Virus record (IMG/VR): IMGVR_UViG_3300018476_000044
Coordinates: 1-23,072 of that record
Strand: one strand, 5' to 3'
From: a virus
DNA: 23,072 nucleotides
The notes under the pieces are model-generated. The model made no database searches. It worked only from the letters and a program-made list of their open reading frames with translations, and was not told the DNA's origin. A program made the translations under genes and the position numbers. Positions 13,462 through 19,420 of this stretch are shown here, piece after piece (positions within the stretch are counted from its first letter, which is position 1; every line of letters begins with the position of its first letter).

Positions 13462-13846
13462 GTAGATTCTGCAAGAATAATTTGATATCTTCAAATCTAG
13501 GTACAATAGTCGTGCAGTGAAATTTGAGCCAAGGTCCAACAGATTTTTCAGTTGGATTCCAAGCAACGATTGGAATCATTAGGCTGTGAGCGTAAAATAT
13601 TTCCATCGCAGTCCCCCATGAAGGCATATCAATTAGAGCAAGAACTGCATCGCATGACTTAATAGCATCAAGATCACCCTTGACAAGTCTCTCTACAGCT
13701 TCTTCACTGTCTTCGTCGTCGATAAATAATTCGATCTTAGTTGGATCAACTACTTCCCAGCCTTCTGGCATCTTAGTAGCGAGTTTGCGTCTCCATGAAA
13801 TTGGATCCGCTACATTTCGTATGGGACCTGCGAGATATACTTTCAT
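13448..13846 (-). CDS. Nucleoside 2-deoxyribosyltransferase-like protein (132 aa)
   Basis: The start at 13846 forms an ATGA overlap with the upstream gene. The protein opens with KVYLAGPI, the P-loop-like strand typical of this family. It has D60 within GDLDAIKSCDAVLALID and a PSWGTAMEI block in which E82 sits where the family's catalytic Glu lies. These enzymes move or hydrolyse the deoxyribose-base bond of nucleosides or nucleotides. Within a 7-deazaguanine cluster it could recycle the guanine released by DpdA or handle a modified nucleoside, but this is an inference. It might equally be a general phage nucleotide salvage enzyme. Confidence 0.65.
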   Translation of the reverse strand: MKVYLAGPIRNVADPISWRRKLATKMPEGWEVVDPTKIELFIDDEDSEEAVERLVKGDLDAIKSCDAVLALIDMPSWGTAMEIFYAHSLMIPIVAWNPTEKSVGPWLKFHCTTIVPRFEDIKLFLQNLLVKA

Positions 13847-14031
13847 GAGTGATCTACCTTGACAAGTCTCCACTCTGCAACCCATTGTTCTTTTAGTTCA
13901 CCGTTATTCCACCACGATACTTGAATCGTTACATCGTGAGGGTAGAAAGCAAAGCCTATCACAAAGGCGTTGACACTACCCCCATCGATACGTACTACAT
14001 CTCCGAACGTAAACTTGCTTTCGAGCTTCAT
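13843..14031 (-). CDS. Small SH3-like protein (62 aa)
   Basis: ATGA overlaps tie it to queD upstream and to the deoxyribosyltransferase-like gene downstream. The product looks like one compact beta-barrel: FTFGDVVRIDGG, then AFVIGFAFYPHDVTIQVSWW, then ELKEQWVAEWRLVKVD. The GDVV opening and closing EWRL resemble short phage proteins of DUF2158 or SH3-like type, though I do not claim that family. Its location inside the que operon is the main clue; a structural or substrate-handling role is possible but unproven. Confidence 0.5.
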   Translation of the reverse strand: MKLESKFTFGDVVRIDGGSVNAFVIGFAFYPHDVTIQVSWWNNGELKEQWVAEWRLVKVDHS

Positions 14032-14480
14032 TGTTCCTCCATGAAGATTGCAGAGTTAGCACCATGCTCACATACTTCAACAGACCGCATGCGTACACGC
14101 GGATAGTAACCATTGTCGACCAACCAGATCACAGCGCATTCGTAGATCATCTGTGCGAATGCTTCACAACCTGTGGCAGGCACGATAGTTATCTGGGCAA
14201 GCCCAAGGCCTGCCATGATTTCAAGAGCAGAACGATGTGGATCGTCTTCAGCAATCAACAGGCGATGATCAAAGGTCTTTTCTAACCAACCCTTGAAGCC
14301 TTTCAGGCTACCAAAGTCAACAACCCAGTTGCGATCATCTAATTCTTCTGCTTCAAATTCAATACGAACGGAGAGAGCGTAGCCGTGGAGAAATCGACAG
14401 TGGCTCTGTGCTTTCCATTGGCGGAAACAAGAGGAGAGACCTATCTCATGACCATAGGTTTTTGTTGAGATATAAGTCAT
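14028..14480 (-). CDS. queD: 6-carboxytetrahydropterin synthase (150 aa)
   Basis: It makes 6-carboxy-5,6,7,8-tetrahydropterin from dihydroneopterin triphosphate, the second step to preQ0. The catalytic Cys (C28 in SHCRFLHGY), the DxF of VVDFGSLK (D55) and the Asp-His pair D71-H72 (FDHRLLI) are present. So is the Glu in CEHGANSAIF near the end. In E. coli the zinc ligands are H16, H31 and H33. Here H32 is present, but the third position is Y34 (HGY instead of HGH) and the first aligns near C18. This is a variant metal site or a diverged subfamily. The ATG directly follows the gat-queC stop, and a GGGGG SD is present. Confidence 0.85.
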   Translation of the reverse strand: MTYISTKTYGHEIGLSSCFRQWKAQSHCRFLHGYALSVRIEFEAEELDDRNWVVDFGSLKGFKGWLEKTFDHRLLIAEDDPHRSALEIMAGLGLAQITIVPATGCEAFAQMIYECAVIWLVDNGYYPRVRMRSVEVCEHGANSAIFMEEQ

Positions 14481-15872
14481 TCATTCCCCCTTTGAATTAG
14501 CGTACTGAATGACCTCAGGTAATTTATTAATTTCGAATGCGGTCCGTCTCATGTAACAAGGGCCACATGTTCCACAGTGAATTGAGCCTGCGCGATAGCA
14601 ACTCCATGTGAGGTGCAACGGAGCACCATTGGTATGTCCAAGAGCAACAATCTCATGTTTCATAAGATTGCCTACTGGCATGATAACTCGAACTCTTTTT
14701 CCATCACCAACTGCAAAAGGGAGCATGCCATTGAAACGATTAATGAACTCAGGTTCGTTATCGGGATATGCACCTGCTTCTTCTAGATTGTTTCCAAGTG
14801 CTATTGTATTGATTCCTCTAGCTTCGGCGAATGCAGTTGCAAGAGCTAACATCACAAGATTGCGTGCCGGGACCCATTCGTGTGCAAATTCAGCCCCAGC
14901 TTCTCCACCTGCGATTTTACTATCAGCTTGAAGCAATGGAGAGTCTTCTTGTCTATAGATTCCCATTGGAATGAAATGTGATGGAACACCAAAATGGATT
15001 GCTACATTTTGAATTGCAGTTACTTCTGGACTCTCCGCTCTTGACCCATAAAGGAAATGAATTAATTCAATATCATATCCATACTTTATTATCTGTGCAG
15101 CAGCGACAACGCTATCCATTCCACCGCTACAGATAACAAGGGCTTTCTTACCCGAAAGCGGTACCATATCTAGACGTTCAGTATCGTTAGGTCCAAATGC
15201 CCAGATCGAATAAGGTTCAAGCATTTCAGGGACCAAGCCTCTTATAAAATAATCTCGAGAGCTTGCAAAAAAGATTCCATATTCTCGTCTGGCCATCCAA
15301 ATGGGTCTATAGTTGCAGGCAGCTAATATCAGATCTGGAAAGTCATCGTGTGTTGCTAGGATTGCGTAGCTACCTTTGAGTTTACCAATGATAAGTTGAA
15401 ATACATATTTTGCGAGTTCGCGATCCTGGATATCGCCTGCGGCAGCAAGTTGCTCAACAATTGCCACGCTATCGATACCAGTTGTGGTACCTTCATCCGT
15501 TCGCAGTTCTTTATCGTTTGCGATGGTTCCGTTGTGGACAATATTCCACTTATTGAGTGAATAGGGTTGCTGATCGTATTCGCGTTTGTGGCGTACAAAC
15601 TCCGTTGTCGGCTCGGCGCGGAAGTTACCAATCATATTCTTAGTTGGACTAAAGATATTAAGACTAAAGAATTCGTGTTGTGTTTCCCAACCTGTTGATC
15701 TTATAATCGATTTATTTTTATGACCTACAGTAAGACCGTCCCTGACATAATATCCCCACCCATCGCGACCACGTGCAAAGCTTTCATTTCCAATATAATT
15801 CAAAATACGATTGGCATCAAGACGTTCGTACGCAGTTGCATTCCAAATGAGGGCTCCCATGATTGCGCACAT
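14481..15872 (-). CDS. queC: Glutamine amidotransferase-QueC fusion (463 aa)
   Basis: Residues 1 to about 235 form a class II glutamine amidotransferase: Cys2 nucleophile after Met removal, GNFRAEPTT (82-90), HNGTI (113-117) and D134-S135. Residues 241-463 form QueC, the ATP-dependent 7-cyano-7-deazaguanine synthase. It shows the SGGMDS PP-loop (249-254), VPARN (334-338) and the zinc cysteines C425, C433, C436 and C439. QueC turns 7-carboxy-7-deazaguanine into preQ0 using ammonia. Gat-QueC fusions occur in some archaea (archaeosine synthesis) and in phages of the 9g type whose DNA carries deoxyarchaeosine. All catalytic residues of both domains are intact, so conversion of preQ0 to the formamidine is predicted. 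Confidence 0.93.
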   Translation of the reverse strand: MCAIMGALIWNATAYERLDANRILNYIGNESFARGRDGWGYYVRDGLTVGHKNKSIIRSTGWETQHEFFSLNIFSPTKNMIGNFRAEPTTEFVRHKREYDQQPYSLNKWNIVHNGTIANDKELRTDEGTTTGIDSVAIVEQLAAAGDIQDRELAKYVFQLIIGKLKGSYAILATHDDFPDLILAACNYRPIWMARREYGIFFASSRDYFIRGLVPEMLEPYSIWAFGPNDTERLDMVPLSGKKALVICSGGMDSVVAAAQIIKYGYDIELIHFLYGSRAESPEVTAIQNVAIHFGVPSHFIPMGIYRQEDSPLLQADSKIAGGEAGAEFAHEWVPARNLVMLALATAFAEARGINTIALGNNLEEAGAYPDNEPEFINRFNGMLPFAVGDGKRVRVIMPVGNLMKHEIVALGHTNGAPLHLTWSCYRAGSIHCGTCGPCYMRRTAFEINKLPEVIQYANSKGE

Positions 15873-15873
15873 C

Positions 15874-16593
15874 TTATTCTACCCCGAGATATTTGTGGAT
15901 TTGCAATTGTAGCTTATAGCCGAACTTCATGCAAGACTCAGTTACGGCTTTGATATTCCGTTCATTGTGCGCAGGATCCTTTGTATCCATTGGTTGGAGA
16001 TAGATTGGCTTATCCCAGTCAACAGGAGGTCGCGCAAGCTGAGGATGAGCAGTGTGGCCGAGGGCGCGAATCGGAAGGCCGTCTTCTGGATTCATACTGT
16101 CTGCATCGAGAACATATTTGAGACAGAGTGCCTTATCTAAAAGTATTGGATTGATACGTCCAGTCTTTGGACTGCAGACGATATGGACCCCGTGGAAATG
16201 ATCGATCCGAGTATATATTGAATACTCGTAATCGCTCGGAGGGAGAGTTCCGTTACTCTCAACCTGAACGAGATGTCCAAGTGCTACAAGATGCTCAAAC
16301 AGATTAGTCAGATTTTGCCTGAACGGTTCCCCACCCGTAATAACTACGAGACCTTTCGGTAGGCTCAGTGAGTTCACATACTTTGCAACGACCGAAGGAT
16401 GTGCAAGGCGTCGCCCCTGGGTATATTCGGTATCACAGCCAGGGCACTGGAGATTGCATCCAGCGAGCCGAATAAAAACGGCGGGGAACCCACTGAAAGG
16501 TCCCTCGCCCTGGATGGTGTAGAAGATGCTGTGGACGTCGAGCAATCCCTCAGGATGCTCAACCGACTTCTCGATTGCCTGTTGATTTAACAT
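15874..16593 (-). CDS. queE: 7-carboxy-7-deazaguanine synthase, radical SAM (239 aa)
   Basis: It rearranges 6-carboxytetrahydropterin to 7-carboxy-7-deazaguanine. The cluster-binding motif is C46-x3-C50-x2-C53 (CNLQCPGC) with DTEYT after it. TIQGEGPFSGFPAVFIRLAGC is the classic QueE opening, and ITGGEP (85-90), VESNG (111-115) and CSPKTG (140-145) are all present. The length is normal for the family. It is the first gene of the que operon, with gat-queC one base downstream. The SD GGAG lies six bases before the ATG inside a GC-rich leader that can form two alternative hairpins. Confidence 0.94.
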   Translation of the reverse strand: MLNQQAIEKSVEHPEGLLDVHSIFYTIQGEGPFSGFPAVFIRLAGCNLQCPGCDTEYTQGRRLAHPSVVAKYVNSLSLPKGLVVITGGEPFRQNLTNLFEHLVALGHLVQVESNGTLPPSDYEYSIYTRIDHFHGVHIVCSPKTGRINPILLDKALCLKYVLDADSMNPEDGLPIRALGHTAHPQLARPPVDWDKPIYLQPMDTKDPAHNERNIKAVTESCMKFGYKLQLQIHKYLGVE

Positions 16594-16599
16594 GTCTCT

Positions 16600-16637
16600 C
16601 TCCGGGAGGTAGCCCCGGAGGCGAATTCCTCCGGGGC
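16600..16637 (-). promoter_or_regulatory. queE leader with two mutually exclusive hairpins
   Basis: On the minus strand a 10-bp stem (GCCCCGGAGG/CCTCCGGGGC, 16612-16637, six-base loop) lies just before queE. The 3' arm of that stem also contains CTCCGGG (16614-16620), which is exactly complementary to CCCGGAG at 16600-16606. That second segment holds the SD of queE, so an alternative 7-bp hairpin with a seven-base loop would hide it. The two structures cannot coexist. No U-run follows, so a simple terminator is unlikely. A translational switch is inferred. Confidence 0.5.
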
Positions 16638-16658
16638 AGGTTTCGGCGAGACGTTAAA

Positions 16659-17222
16659 TCAGGCAGCCGGCTGCGTTTGCGGTGCCGCAGTCGGGGCGAG
16701 CGACGGGGTCGGCGGAATCATACCGGACAGACCGTGGAACTTCTTCCACCGCGGGTATTCCGCTTTGACGTTGCCTTCGTTCAGCTCGCTGCCCTTGGAC
16801 ATCGCTGCACGGATTTCCGCCGCGGCGACAGGAGCGCCTTTCGCCTGAGACAGCTGATCGAACAGCGCCCACGCTTTGCCGCACTCGCCTTCCGGTTTCG
16901 GCCGGCGGATGCCGTTCTGCTCGGGCTGCTTCGCCTGCTCCTTCTGAGCCTGTTTGGCTGCCTTCGCTTCGTTCTTGGCGAGCACTGCCGCAGCCTTGGC
17001 CTCTTCCTTGGCCTTCTTCTCGGCCTGCTTCGCTGCCTTGGCAGCTTCCTTGGCTTCAGCAGCAGCGTTCTTCTCCGCCTCCTTGGCGGCCTTGGCAGCT
17101 TCCTTCTCTGCCTTTTTCGCTGCGGCTTCCATCTCCTTCTGTGCTTTCACATCCGGAGCCTGCTCACCAGGGGCGACTGCTGACGGAGGGGCAGCCCACG
17201 CGGGATCGGTCTGTTGGTTCAT
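16659..17222 (-). CDS. Lys/Ala/Glu-rich helical protein (187 aa)
   Basis: A strong AAGGAG SD precedes the ATG. Residues about 27-100 are almost only Ala, Lys, Glu and Gln in a KEAAKA-type pattern, predicted to form one long helix or coiled coil resembling histone H1 tails. Residues about 104-168 form a separate folded part: RRPKPEGECGKAWALFDQLS, VAAAEIRAAM, and NVKAEYPRWKKFHGL. The end is Pro/Ala-rich. The C-terminal part looks like a conserved phage domain of unknown function. The gene is much richer in G+C than its neighbours, largely because of Ala codons. It may bind DNA or RNA; this is not shown. Confidence 0.6.
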   Translation of the reverse strand: MNQQTDPAWAAPPSAVAPGEQAPDVKAQKEMEAAAKKAEKEAAKAAKEAEKNAAAEAKEAAKAAKQAEKKAKEEAKAAAVLAKNEAKAAKQAQKEQAKQPEQNGIRRPKPEGECGKAWALFDQLSQAKGAPVAAAEIRAAMSKGSELNEGNVKAEYPRWKKFHGLSGMIPPTPSLAPTAAPQTQPAA

Positions 17223-17243
17223 GTTGGATCTCCTTACTCTGTG

Positions 17244-17285
17244 TTACAATAGAACATACATATTACAATACGCCGCAGATTGCAA
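17244..17285 (-). promoter_or_regulatory. Possible promoter and TATTGTAA repeats
   Basis: After the strong terminator at 17312-17352 a new start is needed for the Lys/Ala-rich gene. On the minus strand TTGCAA (17280-17285) and TATGTA (17257-17262) are 17 bases apart but match consensus only partly. The octamer TATTGTAA occurs twice (17263-17270 and 17244-17251), a 19-base period, which may mark a regulator site. Both parts of this call are weak. Confidence 0.3.
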
Positions 17286-17311
17286 GGACGATTTTGGCTC
17301 AATTTTAGCCG

Positions 17312-17352
17312 AAATAAAAAGACAGAGCGGAGAACGATCTCCGCACTGTCTT
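17312..17352 (-). terminator. Intrinsic terminator after the DUF932 gene
   Basis: Starting 13 bases past the DUF932 stop, the minus strand forms a stem AAGACAG/CTGTCTT plus GCGGAGA/TCTCCGC, separated by one mismatch, with a four-base loop. It is followed directly by TTTTTATTT. Stem strength and U-run are those of a Rho-independent terminator. Confidence 0.88.
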
Positions 17353-17364
17353 GTGTTGTATCAA

Positions 17365-18321
17365 TTAGGCAGCCATCTCCATCAATTTCCCCTTGACCTT
17401 GTCCTTCATCTTGCCGGCTTCGCCCAGCCAGCTATTGAACAAGCGGGAGTCTTTGGAGTTGCCTGCCATATGATCGGCCCAGAACGTGACACCATTCAGA
17501 ACGCCCCAGCCATTGCCGGGAGTCGCACCAGGCGCCTTTTCAGTTGCCCAAAGAACTTTCTGCAGCCGTGCGGAGCGTGCATCCGGCTCGTTGATCAGTT
17601 CCTCGATGTTGTGCTCGGTGTTGTTCGGCAGCGCAGGCTGAAAGAACTCTGCCAATACGCGGACCGTATCGTACTGACTCATCTTCAATTGCTGCAGAGC
17701 CAAGGAATCCAATTCCATCTTGGCAACTTCTTCCTTTACCAATTGGACAGATGCCTTGGCGGCAGAGGTGTCGAAGTTATAGATGTGGCTCTGACGATAC
17801 TCTGCGTTCTTGCCCTGAACCCCACCGGCCATCGCTAGTGTATTGGCGCACACGACACGAACCGTTGTGGTTCGAACAGTACTCGCCTTTCCAACTTCGT
17901 GTGGTGATACCAGAAGGATATAGGCTTTTACAGCGTCTCTACCTGGAAGTATGAAGCCAGCAGAGACGCGCGCCAGTGCCCAGATAATTTTTCCACCGCG
18001 CAGCGAGCCGGCTGTCTCAAGTGTACAGCCACCGACGTTAGTCCATTCCCGAAAGAACTCCATCGCATCCTTGTTCTGGAAAGGACGCCAGTTCATGCCA
18101 GTAACGGTCAGAACTCTCTTGTCCGTGCTGCGAACCAACGCCTTACGCTCTACAGGCACTTGCTTTCCGTCGACGTTGATGAAACAGGGAATTTCTTCCA
18201 CTGTCCAGTTGAGGCCAGAGGCAACGAGCATCTCGTCGCAGGTTACTTCACCCTCGACGCGATTGCCGAGACCGTGCCATGGAACTTCGTGTGCCCAGGC
18301 CATTGTTTCTACTTCGTGCAT
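17365..18321 (-). CDS. DUF932 (TIGR03299-like) phage protein (318 aa)
   Basis: The N-terminus WAHEVPWHGLGNRV, followed by LVASGLNWTVEEIP, matches the DUF932 family. This is a widespread phage and plasmid protein sometimes annotated as TIGR03299. Other family-like stretches are KIIWALARV, YILLVSPHEVGKAS and RVVCANTLAMA. The length is typical. No biochemical function is established as far as I know; genes of this family often lie in early or replication regions. An ACGGAG SD is eight bases from the ATG. The gene ends in a strong terminator, so it closes the transcription unit that starts to its right. Confidence 0.85.
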   Translation of the reverse strand: MHEVETMAWAHEVPWHGLGNRVEGEVTCDEMLVASGLNWTVEEIPCFINVDGKQVPVERKALVRSTDKRVLTVTGMNWRPFQNKDAMEFFREWTNVGGCTLETAGSLRGGKIIWALARVSAGFILPGRDAVKAYILLVSPHEVGKASTVRTTTVRVVCANTLAMAGGVQGKNAEYRQSHIYNFDTSAAKASVQLVKEEVAKMELDSLALQQLKMSQYDTVRVLAEFFQPALPNNTEHNIEELINEPDARSARLQKVLWATEKAPGATPGNGWGVLNGVTFWADHMAGNSKDSRLFNSWLGEAGKMKDKVKGKLMEMAA

Positions 18322-18411
18322 TTTCGTACTCCGTTGTTGGTGTAGCGTTGATAGGAACTATTACTGCCCCACTATTAATGCACATATCTTCGCCTCAATG
18401 CAAGCATTATT

Positions 18412-18483
18412 TTACCTCAAGAAAAGCCAACGCGCAATGAAAAGAAATATGATGAGAAGAACGAGCCAGAGGAGAAACATCAT
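18412..18483 (-). CDS. Tiny single-span membrane peptide (23 aa)
   Basis: Seven bases after the stop of the upstream gene, and with a GGAG SD in that gap, an ATG-ATG pair opens a 23-codon frame. The product is almost pure hydrophobic (FLLWLVLLIIFLFIA) and ends RWLFLR, the profile of a one-helix membrane peptide with a basic end. Such peptides are known in phages as toxins, holin-like or regulatory proteins. It is short enough to arise by chance; SD and spacing are the support. Confidence 0.4.
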   Translation of the reverse strand: MMFLLWLVLLIIFLFIARWLFLR

Positions 18484-18490
18484 TTCTCCG

Positions 18491-18946
18491 TCACCATTGT
18501 AGTCTCTCCAGTTTCCAATAACCATAGACGCAACGTCTGCCACCACGCGAAGGATCGTGGGTATCGTGAATGACCCCATCGACTACTGCGGTAAGATGTT
18601 TGCTGACAGATACTACCAATCCCCCGGAGGGAAGTTCGTCTGCCCGCAAATGAACTCTACAACCAGATCCGATAAACATAGTTGGAGTCCAGATGAAATT
18701 AAGGCTCTCCATATAACGTTTGAATAGAACACTCGTGGTATAAATACCATAGAATGCGCTATGGAGACCTGCTGTTCGACGACCCCTGGTCTTAGGCATT
18801 GTGGCATTAATCCATGCCATATCACTATAGACTTTAGAATATGGTATGTTTGTGACAATTGCAATCGAACGGGTAACACAATCGCCTGCCTTACCTGTAT
18901 ATCCGTAAGCGGCGCGCCCTCCGTCGTTCCTAATCCAGTGAGTCAT
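18491..18946 (-). CDS. Papain- or transglutaminase-like small protein (151 aa)
   Basis: The N-terminus has the pattern NDGGRAAYGYTGKAGDCVTRSIAI, with C23 at the start of a helix as in papain-like folds. A His (H117, KHLTAVVDG) and an Asp (D128 or D131 in HDTHDPSR) follow at the right places for a Cys-His-Asp triad. Similar short proteins occur in many phages and are usually unannotated. A cysteine peptidase or amidase role is plausible but unproven. No good SD is seen apart from GGGGG about 11 bases upstream. The start codon itself lies in the arm of a 12-bp inverted repeat, which suggests translational control. Confidence 0.6.
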   Translation of the reverse strand: MTHWIRNDGGRAAYGYTGKAGDCVTRSIAIVTNIPYSKVYSDMAWINATMPKTRGRRTAGLHSAFYGIYTTSVLFKRYMESLNFIWTPTMFIGSGCRVHLRADELPSGGLVVSVSKHLTAVVDGVIHDTHDPSRGGRRCVYGYWKLERLQW

Positions 18947-18987
18947 GTTTGTGGTGCCCCCGTTGTAAGCGATTACACCACAAACAT
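18945..18987 (-). promoter_or_regulatory. 12-bp perfect inverted repeat over a start codon
   Basis: ATGTTTGTGGTG and its exact complement CACCACAAACAT (arms 18976-18987 and 18945-18956) are separated by 19 bases. The downstream arm contains two bases of the ATG of the papain-like gene. The loop holds a smaller inverted repeat (TGTAA/TTACA). In RNA this could hide the start codon; in DNA it could be an operator. Confidence 0.55.
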
Positions 18988-19017
18988 AGCAGGTCTGTGT
19001 GCTAGGTGCAAGCCGAT

Positions 19018-19407
19018 TTATGGCTCGCTTGGCAGATCGATCTCCGAATGATTGTCAAATTCGATTTCGATCTCAGGTGGGAATTCGATAGTTACTTCCT
19101 CGAGTTCAGCACTCTCCCAAGCACTAAGCCAGGCGTCGACACCAGATCCAGTATCGCCTTCTTTCCAGGTATCAGATTTGTCTTCGAATTCCCCACGTTT
19201 GTCTTCTGCGACCGTCTCAACGAATGAACGCAATTCGTTTAGATATTTATTGTATTCTTGTAACATTTCTTGAAGCGGTTCAACAGCTTCGTTCACCTCT
19301 TTGTTATAGGTGTTGATAGCCGTTGTGAGTTCGACATGTTTCGCAGCGAGAGCGGTCTTTAGACGCGCGAATTGATCTTCCTCGTTCTTATTCAATTTGA
19401 AGCTCAT
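19018..19407 (-). CDS. Acidic coiled-coil phage protein (129 aa)
   Basis: An ACGGAG SD lies about 8 bases before the ATG, which follows the helicase gene after 13 bases. Residues 1-70 are helical and charged (NEEDQFARLKTALAAKHVELTTAINTYNK and onward), probably a coiled coil. The C-terminal 55 residues are very acidic and end in an EFPPEIEIEFDNHSEID stretch. The acidic tail could mimic DNA or bind a basic partner. No family name is claimed. The gene may belong with the replication or recombination module to its right. Confidence 0.6.
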   Translation of the reverse strand: MSFKLNKNEEDQFARLKTALAAKHVELTTAINTYNKEVNEAVEPLQEMLQEYNKYLNELRSFVETVAEDKRGEFEDKSDTWKEGDTGSGVDAWLSAWESAELEEVTIEFPPEIEIEFDNHSEIDLPSEP

Positions 19408-19420
19408 CAGCTTTTCTCCG

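Noticed and set aside
16612-16637. Hairpin before queE as a Rho-independent terminator
   Set aside because: The stem is strong but no U-run follows on the minus strand, and the SD of queE comes almost at once. Kept instead as a leader structure.
16594-16658. preQ1 or preQ0 riboswitch of a known class
   Set aside because: The leader lacks the A-rich tail and pseudoknot layout of preQ1 classes that I can recall. Only the alternative hairpins are supported.
16575-17183. Plus-strand frame of 202 codons
   Set aside because: Same cause: the reverse of a KEAAKA tract gives Leu/Arg/Phe-rich nonsense. No homologous domain pattern.
16954-17838. Long plus-strand frame of 294 codons
   Set aside because: It is antisense to the Lys/Ala-rich gene and DUF932; Ala and Lys codon bias keeps the opposite frame open. 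The product is low-complexity Ser/Ala/Phe and has no SD or neighbours on that strand.
18374-18403. Promoter in the gap before DUF932
   Set aside because: TTGCAT and ATTAAT are 18 bases apart but match consensus only three and four of six. Noise cannot be excluded.
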